Shown one piece after another: positions 38,291 through 48,252 of a stretch of DNA of 64,000 nt. The notes beneath the pieces are model-generated. The model searched no databases. It was not told where the DNA came from and worked only from the letters and a program-made list of their open reading frames with translations. Position numbers and translations under genes: made by a program. The stretch lies in contig NC_134414.1 in assembly GCF_030867145.1 (NCBI RefSeq), positions 68,144,814-68,208,813 of the forward strand, in the 5' to 3' direction. Source of the DNA: Opisthocomus hoazin. Its lineage: Eukaryota; Chordata; Aves; Opisthocomiformes; Opisthocomidae. Numbering within the stretch: position 1 is the stretch's first letter; each line of letters opens with the position of its first letter.

Positions 38291-41200
38291 TTTTCCTAAA
38301 AGAATGATACCCAGGAATTGCCTTTCTGAGAAATATCCATGTGCTGCTCAGATGGCATTTTGAAATGGGCAAGAGTGGGCAACTATTTAGTGATACGATT
38401 CAGGATGGTAAAAGGCTTTTTGAACAGAGACCTTGTGTTGGCTACAATGAGGCAAAAGCCCAGTCCTTGCACCTGTGTTTTGCACTTTGTGAGATACCTC
38501 TTTATCATTTAGTGACTGTGGTCTGATTAGGGAAGATCTGCATACTTAGTATTTCAGTCAGTTTGAACGGATGAGTAATTCATTGTAGATTTGGTTTATT
38601 TTCAGTGAAACATGTTGGCAAATGGACAAGCTTCTCAGCTGACTCTTCGCATGGAGGTAGAACTGGTAGAGATGGTTGCTAGGACCTGAGTAAGGATCTG
38701 CTGCAGGCAGTAACTGCTTACTCAGCTCTGCTAGAACTGGAAGAAGGTGTGCATTTACAACCAGCAGAAAGTCTTTTATATCAATAGAGCTGCATCACCA
38801 CTGTAGAGGGTGACATTGCAGTCATTTAGTCAAACTGGCATCTTTAAGGTGGCACAAATGAATGTGTTCATGGGCACTTGAAGTGACACTTTCCTGATAC
38901 AAAGTTCAGACAAGTTCTGGGAAGAGTCAGTGTGAATAAAGTAACAGAACTGCAGAGTCAGTGCAGGAACCAGTAGTGAGCATAGCTGAAAAATTTCAGG
39001 GAGGTGCACTAGACAGATTGTGGAAGATTGGCTAAATAAAATGATAAGCAAAAAATGACAGGTTTTTTCTGGAAAGGTCATGAAGCTAAGAATAAACTAG
39101 GGTTTTTGTGAAAAGGAAAACAGAGCTAGGAAAATTGGTCTGAAGAGGAGAGGATGAAGAGCTAAGAAAGTACATGCTATTCCCCAGTATCTTCAGAGAT
39201 AAGGTTTTGTGCTGTACATGCATTGTAGCTCTACTTGAAATAGTTCCCTGGAGGCTGGGTTGAAAATGAAGATATATTTTTCAAAGAAAAATGAGTATGA
39301 AATATTATTGCTTTTTAAATGAAAGCAAACATATTAATTAGATTGCAAACAATCTAAAAAAAAAGAAAAAAGTAATTAAACATTCTCTTATTTTGTGACA
39401 TACATAAAATATGGGTAGAGAATAATCCAATTACAAGCATTTTCAAATGATTGGGATGAGCTGTTAGTGAAATAGGGTGCATAATTTTTGTACTGTAGTG
39501 TTGTCACTGTGGTCTTCATCCTTTTACTCTAATATCTCCTGTGTAATGATAAACAAAGATCCAAAGAGGACATCAGCACTGCTGAAATGTACAATATGTG
39601 TGTCTAATATAATTATAATTAACAGTTTCCATTCATTTGCAAGATATACCCTGATGGCATTGCTCAAGAGAGGGGGAGCATTAGTGGTAATTATGCTTTG
39701 ACTTTATAATGTTGGATTGAAATGATGATTTCTGACAAAAACAGAAATAAAAGTATTGTGGCTTGGAATAGCGTAACAACACTGCCATCTAACTGCTCCT
39801 ACAGAGAATCACAAATTATTGCAGAGAAAAATACCTGGGTCACGAATCTACAAGTCCTTGTATTTTTTATGACTACTGCATAAAGACAGTCTCTCTATTT
39901 TTTTTTAAATCAGAAATTACCTGATTTTACTTTTTCAAGGAGTAGTATTAAACCTTTGTACTTGTTCTATATTTAATTGTAAGCAGTGAAATTTAGTTTA
40001 TGTTTGAATGACAGAGGGAAAGTTAGAACTGTAATAGATATGTACTTGATTTTGGAAGTATGGCTTTGCCCAGGGACAAGATACAAGACAGCGTGTATGC
40101 TGGAGAGCAGTGAAAAGCCAAAGGAACAAACAGCCTGCATGATCAGAGGAATTTCTACATCGAATCACACAATTAGACTACCTATTTGCTACCTCGTACC
40201 TAACAAATGCTCCAGAAGGATGCTGAACAACAGTTCAAATAGAAAATGGTAAATAACTAACTCACAGACAGTATCAGTCTATAAGGCTGTGTCTTAAATT
40301 TATGCTACCTTGTAGATTGAGCTGGTCTCATTATTATAATTTTTTCACATCCTGTTAACACTGCTGCTTCTGAAAGTGACTTTCACCAGTAAACAGGACA
40401 CTGAGTTCAAAAGTTTCTTATATGCATGCTCTAATTATAATGCCTTTCAAGCATGCTGGAAGGTGGATTTTTTCCTATACCTGATATAAGGGGCTTCCAA
40501 CAATTCTTATCCTGCTCTTTTTTTTTCTGTAAGTTCCCTTACTATTTGCAATTATTCAGCTTTTCTTTTCCAGGTGTTCTTATTGTGTCTCTAGTTATTT
40601 TCATCTTCCGTTCTTAAAACTTTTTGCTTTCTGCTGTTTCTTTTTTTCTTTTTGGAGTAAAAATATGTGACATAATAAAAATACACAACACCGTCAGATT
40701 AGGTAAAATCAGTTTATCCTTTACAGTTCTCTTTTGTTATCTTGTTTTCCAGTTAGATGAAATGTAACTAAACATAAGAGAGTTTCAAGTGAATCCAAAG
40801 GCATGGGAGCTAAGAGTGAAAGATCTATAGGATCAGATCTAGGTGAAATAGACCAGGAAGAAAAAAAAAAATGAAATAAAAATGAGATGAGTTTTTCTTT
40901 TCTTACACAAAGAGCTTCTCCTCCTAAAAGTCAGTGGGGTTTAGGATCTTAAAACACCATTAAAAAAAATAAATCTGCAGATCTTTAGCTATATCTCAAC
41001 AAGAAATTTCAAAATAATACACGTGTATGGACTATAGCTTTCCATCTTTACTTTTCAAAGTGTTATGATGATGCTGAAAGCCGAGCTGCAGTTGCAGGGC
41101 TCTCAGCTGTTTAAAAGCCAGTGACATGAGAGGGAAAGAGCAGAACCACTTTCTCTGCTTGCCGTAGCTCTGCAGTGCCTCACTGAAAGACCAGAGAGAA

Positions 41201-44200
41201 GACAGGGAAAAACGAATACTTCAGGCTGGATTATTATTAAATTAGATATTTTACTTGGGTAGAAAAGGCAATTTAAAAATTTGTATAGATTTTTTGCAGG
41301 AATGTTTGCTATAGTCACTGTCCAGAAGGCTGAAAATATCACATGGATAATAAGCGATCTACAGGCTCTTTGTGAGACACAGTACATCATTCAGCAGAAC
41401 ATATTTTTTCAAGGTTAGCTTCTCAGAACTTAATGTGATGAAATACGCAATTTAGAAGTATGAACATGGTTTCATTTAATTTCACCCATGACGAACAACA
41501 TAGTATAATAGTCACCATGGAGATACCACCTTCTGCTTTATGCTTACATATTCTCAGCCTGAAATAGCTGCTTCAGAAGAGTTGATGGAGCAGGCTAAGT
41601 TTATGATTGCCACCTGGTGGCTACTGAAGAAAATCAATTAGTTTTTGGAAGCTCCAGGCTTATTAAGGAATAGCAGTACTGAACATGCTTTAGTAAGACA
41701 AACGTTTCTGGAGATTCAGACGGTATCCTGTGGAAAAGCCAGCTGAAATTACGCAGAGAAATGCATGCAAAATTTTCACTCATTCTTTGCCTCACATTTC
41801 ATTTTTTAAAGGAACATTTAGAAGTTAACAAAGAAACCAACACATAGAACACATGGGCTGAGATTCAGTCAATATGTCATTCATGAGGGGCTCCCTGAAC
41901 TACCTTCCATTAACATACACAGACAGTGTTTTCTTAAGGGCTGGATTTTTCTGGAGTGAAACTTATTTATAAACAGTAGCACTGTTTATAAACAGCCAAC
42001 AAACCCCCTGCAAAGTTCATTTCCTGCATTTCTTGTTTGCCCTAGGTTTACAATTAGATTCTAGGGGAACTTCTATTATGGAAATAACAATCAGAGCAAG
42101 AAAAGAGCATATGTTGTCAAGATTTAAAATCCTGGATCACAAATCTCCCTTCTGGCTTATGATGTACTCAGTATCGTTGACTGTTCAGGCTTACTGTAAT
42201 GAAAAACTAAAGGAAAACGCATTATTAAGTCACCAGCAAACCCCCAAGTGTTTCAACTAACAGGCTAATGGTACTTTAACTGACAGAAAATTAAAATCCT
42301 GACTCTGGGATCACTATACCATGTGAAAAAAACTAGAACTAGTTAGATTTTTTTGTCACCCTTTTATTAAAAAAAAAAAAAAAAGTGTTTCACTAAAGAA
42401 AATTTCTGAATGCACACTAAAATATTGGGATTTGGAAATCCTGTGGCTCGTGGTAGATGGAAAGTCTGACTCTGCCTTCCTCTTCTCTGGTCCAGGTGTC
42501 CTGAGAAAGCACACCGCTGGAGGACCGCCTTTTGGAAAGAGGAGGTCATGAGCCATGAAGTCACTGGATGTGATGGATGATGCAAAATGTATTACAGCAC
42601 GACGCTGAGACTTGGAGAAAAAGGATATGAAGCAAGCAAATTTATCTGCCCTCTTGACTATTTCATTCTTGATTCCAGGCTCTCCTTCTCTATCCCCATT
42701 AATGTGGAACCAGAAACATGTCACATGTGGTGTCAAAAGAACAAAAAGATCAGGGAGACAGTGCCCACTAGCCTGAAAGTGAGACACTTGCATGAAGGAT
42801 GCAGATCTCAGGCTCAGGAAGAAAATGAACCACCGTCACCCACATGTTGCATATATTTAAACCACTCTATTGAAAAAAGTGTCAGACTGTACAGTAATAC
42901 AAGGAGGGCAAGAGGAAAGAAGAAGAGAAAGAGGAAGGAATTAACTTTTCACCCTCTAATAGCATAAAGATTACTATACCTCCTCTCCTTCATTTGATTC
43001 GAATCCTTGGGCATTTAGAGAAAAAGCAGAGATACTTTACATAAGGAGAGGAATTACATTTTATATTCTTGCATATATTCTTCCTGCAGTGTTGAATATG
43101 GTGTCCAAATCCTGAGAAGAAAATTATTTTAAGAATATGGAATTTGTATGGATGTGAAGAATAGGGGAGGTTTATGTTTCCTCTATGTTAAACTGATTTC
43201 TGAATATGTTTATTTTCAATGAAAACTTTCAACATGTTTTAGAGAGCCTGTTTACCTGACTCAGAGCTGTAGATTTTCTGTAGAGCTGGTAGGTGATGTC
43301 AGCTAGGCACTGCAAGCCTCAATTCACATTAAATTCATCTGGTTTTTTAATCTATTATTCTTATAATGGATGTATTCATGCATATTATTTAGGGAGAAAT
43401 TTAATTATTCAGTTTTAAAATTTGACACTTCAGGGACAGCTCTTAAGGAATGAAGTGAGATCTGAATTATAAATGAGACAAACCATCAGCACCTAAATGG
43501 GAATTTTGATTACCAGAAGGTCAGAGGGGATGAGGTTGTTCAGCTCTAGGTCTTTGATTCAATTGAATACTATACAGGACCTGGCAGAGAAATTCAGTTC
43601 CACGTTCCTAAATGCTAAGATTAATTAAGAAAGTGACTGCTCAGAACCCATGGGGCATTTGTTTCATGTCCATCTTTTCTTTAAACAAAGTATTGTGTAA
43701 TTTCAAAGGCAGGATAGATTGTGTTACTGCTGAATTTGGTGCTCAGGCTGAAGATGAAGAAACAATTCAGAACTGTTTTCTTACGGGTAAATTTTACCCC
43801 ATATTGTGTGCTTCTGGAAGATATAATATCAACCTCCATGACACCTCATGTATTAATGATAAACAGAAAAAAAACACCTGAAACCCAATGAAACTAGTGC
43901 AATCTGGAAAGCCTCCACAGAACAGCTGTGGAATTACTTCTTGACTGTAGCAGGTTTCCTCTTGCTCAGTATAGCAGTCTCTTGAGTAACCAAAATTTAC
44001 CTACACCTACGAGCAGGAACTCAAAATATTAATGAAGCCATGAACCACATACTGGGATCATGAAGGCAATAATTTCCAGAATGGTTTATTGCAGATGAGT
44101 CAGAGTAACTCTGGTCCTACTGAGTTCTGTGAAAACCAGTGGGAGTAACTGTGCAACTGGATTTAGGACCTAGAGGATTTGAGCTGTATGGATGCCTCTG

Positions 44201-44826
44201 TACCAGACCAGCCACGGTGCAGTTTCTTTCCATTTCCCTAAAACATGAGATAAATTTCCAGGGTTTTTAAGTCATATGAGTCTGAACTGACTGCAGCATG
44301 GCTTCCACGTATGATTTGATATTTTGAAACACTCGGGGATTTGGACACAGTTCTTAATACACATTCTGCTGTTTTGCAAGACTGATTTTTACAGATCTGT
44401 GTGGAAGACTTGAATTTTTATAATGCCATCACAATCATAAGACATGTTGAACAAAATTTATAATTATATGTTGTTTTGATAAAAAAGGAATACACATTGC
44501 TCCACTACCTGATATAAAAAGAAGACATGTTTAATTTGAAGCTGACGCTAATTTTTCCCTGTGTGAATATAATGGTATGTATAATAAAGTTAATAACAAC
44601 AAGAAAGATGTATTTCTTATATCATATAATTTGGATCATTCAAAAATAAGTTTATTATGACTCCTAGCTATTTGCTACACCCAGTTCTTACTGTAGCACT
44701 ACAATAGCTTAGCTGTACTCTTCAATCTATTTAAATAAAATATTGGGTTTTTTTTTCCCAAATAGAACATTATTGCTGGCTCAGAAATACAGGCTAGTAC
44801 ATTCATTTGCTGCAGAGCTGTAACAT

Positions 44827-44832
44827 GAATTG
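44827..44832. repeat. Target-site duplication, left (GAATTG)
   Basis: GAATTG directly precedes the TG of the 5' LTR and matches the six bases after the CA of the 3' LTR. Six-base duplications are typical of alpha- and betaretroviral integrases. The match shows that both LTRs belong to one insertion and that no recombination between different proviruses occurred. Confidence 0.95.
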
Positions 44833-44987
44833 TGTGGAGTTCTGGCTGGACGAGAGGGGACATAGCTTGGTGCATTGAGCAACCCAGGTTCCGATCCGGA
44901 AGTGAGCCTTGGGAGCGGCTGACACGGAACCCTGCTGGGAAGGTAGAGCGACGAGCTCGGGACACTGGAGCAGGGGAAACGTCACCG

Positions 44988-45038
44988 TTTCCTGCCACGC
45001 TCTCACTTCCTTCCTGCCACACTGTTGTTTCCTGCCAC
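44988..45038 (+). promoter_or_regulatory. U3 direct repeats, three TTCCTGCCAC
   Basis: The decamer TTCCTGCCAC occurs three times in U3, at about 44989, 45011 and 45029 (spacings of about 22 and 18 bp). All three persist in the 3' LTR. Repeated short motifs upstream of the TATA box are where retroviral enhancers sit, and each contains a TTCC (ETS-type) core. The enhancer role is inferred. Confidence 0.45.
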
Positions 45039-45071
45039 AGCACTGTTTTCACATCGAGATGCAGCTCTGCA

Positions 45072-45076
45072 CCAAT
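45072..45076 (+). promoter_or_regulatory. CCAAT box in U3
   Basis: CCAAT lies about 75 bp upstream of the TATA box in the 5' LTR. In the 3' LTR the matching site reads CCAGT, so only the upstream copy keeps the motif. Confidence 0.5.
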
Positions 45077-45149
45077 CACAATGAGTTGCAGTAGTTTTGC
45101 CTATATATGGATTGGGGGTTTAACCATTCAGATGCTGTAATAGTCTTGC

Positions 45150-45157
45150 TATATAAA
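45150..45157 (+). promoter_or_regulatory. TATA box of 5' LTR
   Basis: TATATAAA is 317 bp from the LTR start and is conserved at the same offset in the 3' LTR (53039-53046). A second TATATAT lies at 45102-45108 and is an alternative. Confidence 0.7.
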
Positions 45158-45174
45158 CCTTGTTTTCGCTGACT

Positions 45175-45180
45175 AATAAA
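45175..45180 (+). terminator. AATAAA polyadenylation signal, 5' LTR
   Basis: AATAAA lies 18 bases after the TATA box and is conserved in the 3' LTR at 53064-53069, where it would serve for 3'-end formation of viral RNA. Its position between TATA and the LTR end matches avian leukosis-type LTRs. Confidence 0.75.
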
Positions 45181-45243
45181 GGTGAATGATCATACTCATA
45201 TTGGGGTGACATCGTTACAACGGATCTGTAACCCACGCCAACA

Positions 45244-45433
45244 TTTGGTAGCAGCAGATGGACGGTTTCCCTGCAGGAGTCCCTCGGTCTGCGGTAAGCA
45301 GCTAGAGAGGGGGCGTGGGAACAACGGCTGGAAGGGTGCTGCCTGGGTGCGAACGCGCAGGGCAGACACGGACAGCTGACTCCCAGGAATTTTCAAGCCA
45401 CACTGGGGCTGCCTGGCGCAGTTAAATTTTAAC
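45244..45433 (+). promoter_or_regulatory. Retroviral leader with candidate splice donor
   Basis: The interval between the 5' LTR and the gag ATG holds the PBS and probably the packaging signal. A donor-like CTGCG/GTAAGC has its GT at 45294-45295. Spliced to an acceptor upstream of env (for example AG at 51288-51289, after TTCTTTTAATATAG), it would give subgenomic env mRNA. The splice assignment is by consensus only. Confidence 0.5.
45246..45263 (+). promoter_or_regulatory. Primer-binding site, initiator tRNA-Met-like
   Basis: Two bases after the 5' LTR, TGGTAGCAGCAGATGGAC begins with TGG, the complement of the tRNA CCA end. The first nine bases and the later ATGG match the complement of the vertebrate initiator tRNA-Met 3' end; two of the first 16 positions differ. 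A leucine tRNA is a weaker alternative. Alpharetroviruses use tRNA-Trp and most betaretroviruses tRNA-Lys, so this primer would be unusual for either group. Confidence 0.65.
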
Positions 45434-46061
45434 ATGGAGGCTGTGGTCGCAGGCATGGAGGTGGATGCTGCGGCAATGTTGCTAGTTGGTATTCTCTCTA
45501 AGAGAGAAATAGATGCAACAGCAAAGCAACTCATGAAGTTGATTAAATTGGGGCAACGATGGGGTCACTTTGCGGATACCCCGCTACTGTTTTCCGTCTC
45601 GGAATGGCAAGAGTTAGGAGCGACAATGTGGGAAAGGACAATAACTGGGGAGGATAAGGAAGAAAAGGAGATAAAAGCCGTCCATGAGCTCTGGCGAACA
45701 GTATTACACACCTTAAAAGCCATGAAAGCTGAACGAGAGGTGGCGTGTGCTGCAGCTCAGATGCTAGCTCCGGACCCCGGGAAAGATCACACGCCTAAGC
45801 CTGGGACATTATCACAGGTTTTCAGGCTACCTGCCGTTAGAGGGATGACTGGGATCACTTGTAACACAATTGCCGAGATTCGGGCGAGTGCGGAGCACGG
45901 TTCCGGTCATGGCGCAGAGGGGGGTGGCCCACCGGAAGTTGCTGCCAGAGACATCAACTCGAAATGTGAGCCGGACGCGGTAGTACGACCGCCCCCGGGG
46001 AGCGGGGAGGAGTCGGGCTCGGAAATACGACTGCCTTCTGGAAGAGGGGAGGGGCGGCTAC

Positions 46062-46240
46062 TACCACCCCCAGAGTGGGAGGGAGAAGGGGCGCGGCTTA
46101 CAACATCAGCCTCTCCTGGGGAGCGGCCTGCCAACATCGGCCCCTCCTGTGCGGCTAGTACCACCCCCAGAGGGGGAGGGAGAAGGGGCGCAGCTTACGA
46201 CATCGGCCCCTCCTGGGGCACGGCCTGCAACATCGGCCCC
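46062..46240 (+). repeat. 97-bp duplication in the gag Pro-rich spacer
   Basis: Two related units start TACCACCCCCAGAG at 46062 and 46159 (period 97 bp) and share GGAGGGAGAAGGGGCGC and GGCCTGC-AACATCGGCCCCTCCT. The first has one more C (GCCTGCCAAC against GCCTGCAAC), which is the frameshift position. Because 97 is not a multiple of three, the extra or missing base decides whether both units encode the same PPPE-EGEGA peptide. Confidence 0.85.
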
Positions 46241-47445
46241 TCCTCTCTACCCACCTCTGCCGTCTTCCAGTGAGGCGTCTCCACTCTCGACGCCCTCTGA
46301 TGGCGGCCAGAACGAATTGCAAGGAAAAAAAGCGTGCGATCTTTTGCAGGCAGTTTTGCAGAGTCTTCAAGACATGAGCTTGCAGTTCCAGCATATGTCA
46401 ATCGTTACCAAGCCCCCCCCCACCGGGAAAATGAGGCTTCCTCTCCGAGATGTTTAGCTGGGCCTCCGGCATCGATCACACTTACCTGCTGGAGCGGTGT
46501 TATAAGAGATGCCATCCTACAGGGACAGTGGGACGTTGCCACATCAATGGGAGGTACACAAGCCTTAGCCTGTCCTGTGGTACAGGTTAATGGACAAAGC
46601 AAATGGGAACCACATGACTGGAAGATTTTGCAACAGGCCCGTAGCACCATAACGCAATATGGGGTGAAGTCTGAGGCCACTCGACAAATCGTTACCTGGA
46701 TTTACTCCGCTGACCTGATGTGTCCATATGTCTGTTGAAGTTTAATGCGATTGTTACTCACCCCTACTCAGTTCTTGTTGTGGGGAGCAGTGTGGGCACA
46801 ATGGGCCATGGATGAGGCGATGCGACATCGGGACCAGCAAGATCCTTATCATGGAGTAACAGTGGACATACTTACCGGACAAGGAATTTATGCTAACCTG
46901 GAGCGGCAATTGACCTTCCCCGCCCATGTGCTTCAATTGTCAGCCCGTCTTGCCCTGGAAGCTTTCTTTGCACTGCCTGGTTCGTCCTCTCCACCTTTTG
47001 GAACTGTAGTGCAAGGAGCCACTGAAACTTACAGCAACTTCATCGACCGGCTGTATAGTGCGTTAATGAATCATCCAGATTTAAATGACGAAAGCAAGCA
47101 GCAAATATTTCTTGTGCTAGCCTTTGACAATGCCAATAAGACTACAAAACAGCTTCTGGCAGGTCTGCCAAGAGGGGCAGGAGTTGAAGACATGCTGTCC
47201 AGGGTCGACAGGGCTGGAGAACAAAAGCAACAGGCGACGGTCGCTGCTGCCGTGCAAGGTGCGGTCAGAGAAGTTGTCCAGCCACTTGCAGCTGCGGTGC
47301 AACAAAACAGTTCTCTGCAGGTGCAATCGTCAGACCGTCGTATTTGCTATCGGTGTGGGGAAAAGGGGCACGTCAGGCGTTGCTGCCGTGGCGCTGTCTG
47401 GTGTGAGAAATGTCAAAAGGATACCCATGCCACAAAAGTATGTTC

Positions 47446-47452
47446 GGGAAAC
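47446..47452 (+). promoter_or_regulatory. gag-pro -1 frameshift site GGGAAAC
   Basis: G GGA AAC is in phase with the gag frame, directly after the second zinc knuckle. It conforms to the X-XXY-YYZ rule, and the -1 frame it opens is the dUTPase-protease frame. Ten bases downstream, 47463-47468 can pair with 47476-47481 (GC-rich 6-bp stem, one G-U, 7-base loop), the expected stimulatory structure. GGGAAAC is a known gag-pro heptamer in simian D-type betaretroviruses and in lentiviruses. Confidence 0.8.
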
Positions 47453-48252
47453 GAGAGGAGAAGCGCGGACAGAGGCCGCGTGTGGAAACAAATCAATCCT
47501 CCAAGCAAAGCAAGAGTTTTTCACAACAGCCTCAAGCCACAACCAGAGGCAGCTTGGGAATCGACTTGGAGACCACAATAGACGTTGTACTTAACGACAC
47601 GACCGTACATGAGATCCCTAGCAATGCGGTCAGGTCAAGGATTAATTCAAACAGCAGAATGAAAGGACTTTTAGTAGAACGTTCTTCTGCCGGTGTTAAG
47701 GGACTACTAATTGTTCCTAAGGTTATTGATGCAAACTATGCGGATAAGATTCATATTATGGTCCATACTCTTTGTCCCCCTTTGTTTGTTCCAAAAGGCA
47801 GTAAGATAGTGTAGATTCTAGTGATAGGCAGTTCAATCGACCATTCTTTAGCAAAGACTTCCCGTGAAAACAGAAGTCTTGATTTCACAGACCCTGCAGT
47901 TTTTTTTACTACGAAGATGCACCATCGGCCTAATATGCACGCTGTGTTGAGTCAGAAAAATGCATCAGTACAAATCTATGCCATGCTAGACACCGGAGCT
48001 GACACCACAATCGTAAGTACGGGTGTTTGGCCGGAGGAGTGGCCACTAAGTGTTCCCACGGTGGCTATCGCAGGTGTGGGGGGACACTCCGCTCCCATGA
48101 TGAGCCAATACCCTGTGCAAATAACCTTTCCTGAAGGGCAGGAGGTCAGTTTAAAGGTCTATGTCATGCAGCTGCCCGAAACTCTTTCTGCCCTAATCGG
48201 CCGCGACGTTTTGAGTCAAATTGGAGTTGTACTAACTACTACCCCTTTTTAG
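47449..48252 (+). pseudogene. pro: pro: dUTPase plus aspartic protease, disrupted
   Basis: This frame is reached by the -1 shift at 47446-47452. First comes a dUTPase-like domain (about 47540-47811) with ERSSAGVKGLLIVPKVIDANY, matching the conserved RSS, GL and ID-Y blocks of retroviral dUTPases. A TAG at 47812-47814 then interrupts the frame. Next is a retropepsin with active site DTGA at 47989-48000, a Gly-rich flap (GVGGHS) and the C-terminal IGRDVL block. DU-PR fusion in its own frame is a betaretroviral trait; alpharetroviruses have no dUTPase and join protease to gag. The protease would mature the Gag and Pol polyproteins; the dUTPase would keep dUTP out of viral DNA. The nonsense codon falls between the two domains. 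Confidence 0.9.
48243..48249 (+). promoter_or_regulatory. pro-pol -1 frameshift site CCCTTTT
   Basis: C CCT TTT is in phase with pro and ends directly before the pro stop codon TAG (48250-48252). A -1 slip moves into the frame of pol, which is open from here. Downstream, GGCGA (48264-48268) pairs with TCGCC (48273-48277) around a 4-base loop; GGGC (48257-48260) with GCCC (48275-48278) is an alternative. The heptamer fits the slippery rule, but this particular one is less documented than those with AAAC or TTTA. Confidence 0.65.

Larger units (their letters stand above)
31336..44826. other. 13.5-kb stretch, no gene recognised
   Basis: No recognisable gene or young transposon occurs before the provirus. 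Contents are a 33-bp duplication (33268-33333), a CT-rich run (36359-36391), a GC-rich block with an unrecognised open frame (37961-38290), A-runs near 40860 and 42368, and short amniote repeat debris near 44096-44190 (a CAGTGGGAGTAACT-type motif). Open frames at 42356-42967 on both strands have no domains and overlap each other. Confidence 0.5.
44833..45243 (+). repeat. 5' LTR (U3-R-U5)
   Basis: A 411-bp terminal repeat begins TGTGGAGT and ends CCAACA. It has the same length as the 3' LTR and differs from it at 15 positions (14 transitions, 1 transversion, no indels). It contains a CCAAT box, TATATAAA at 45150-45157 and AATAAA at 45175-45180. The close TATA-AATAAA spacing followed by a T/G-containing stretch resembles the organisation of avian leukosis-type LTRs, so U3 probably ends and R begins shortly after the TATA box. 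Confidence 0.96.
45434..47581 (+). pseudogene. gag: gag polyprotein, disrupted
   Basis: The ATG at 45434 opens a matrix-like region of about 110 residues (ELGATMWERTITGEDKE, then LWRTVLHTLKAMKAEREVA), followed by a Pro/Gly/Ser-rich spacer containing a 97-bp duplication. The capsid region follows, starting around ACPVVQVNGQSKWEPHDWKI. It includes a major homology region at about 47011-47055 (QG-x2-E-x4-F-x2-RL). Nucleocapsid has two CX2CX4HX4C zinc knuckles, at 47345-47386 and 47402-47443. The N-terminal frame is left near 46131 by an extra C in the first duplicated unit and regained at a nine-C run (46423-46431). A TGA at 46736-46738 interrupts capsid. A LYPPL late-domain-like motif (46245-46259) sits in the shifted middle segment. 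Gag would assemble the core and package RNA; this copy cannot make the full protein. Confidence 0.93.

Noticed and set aside
42356..42967. Overlapping open frames of 145 (-) and 126 (+) codons
   Set aside because: Neither has a recognisable domain. They overlap on opposite strands, and the - strand frame begins or ends in an A/T run. Nothing supports either over chance.
44832..45140. 102-codon open frame across the 5' LTR, and its counterpart at 52697-53029
   Set aside because: It lies in LTR U3. The 3' copy exists because env runs into the LTR and because U3 happens to be open in another frame. No domain is present and the LTR is regulatory sequence.
45907..47578. Several antisense open frames of 60-91 codons opposite gag
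   Set aside because: They are shadows of GC-rich gag sequence with no domains.
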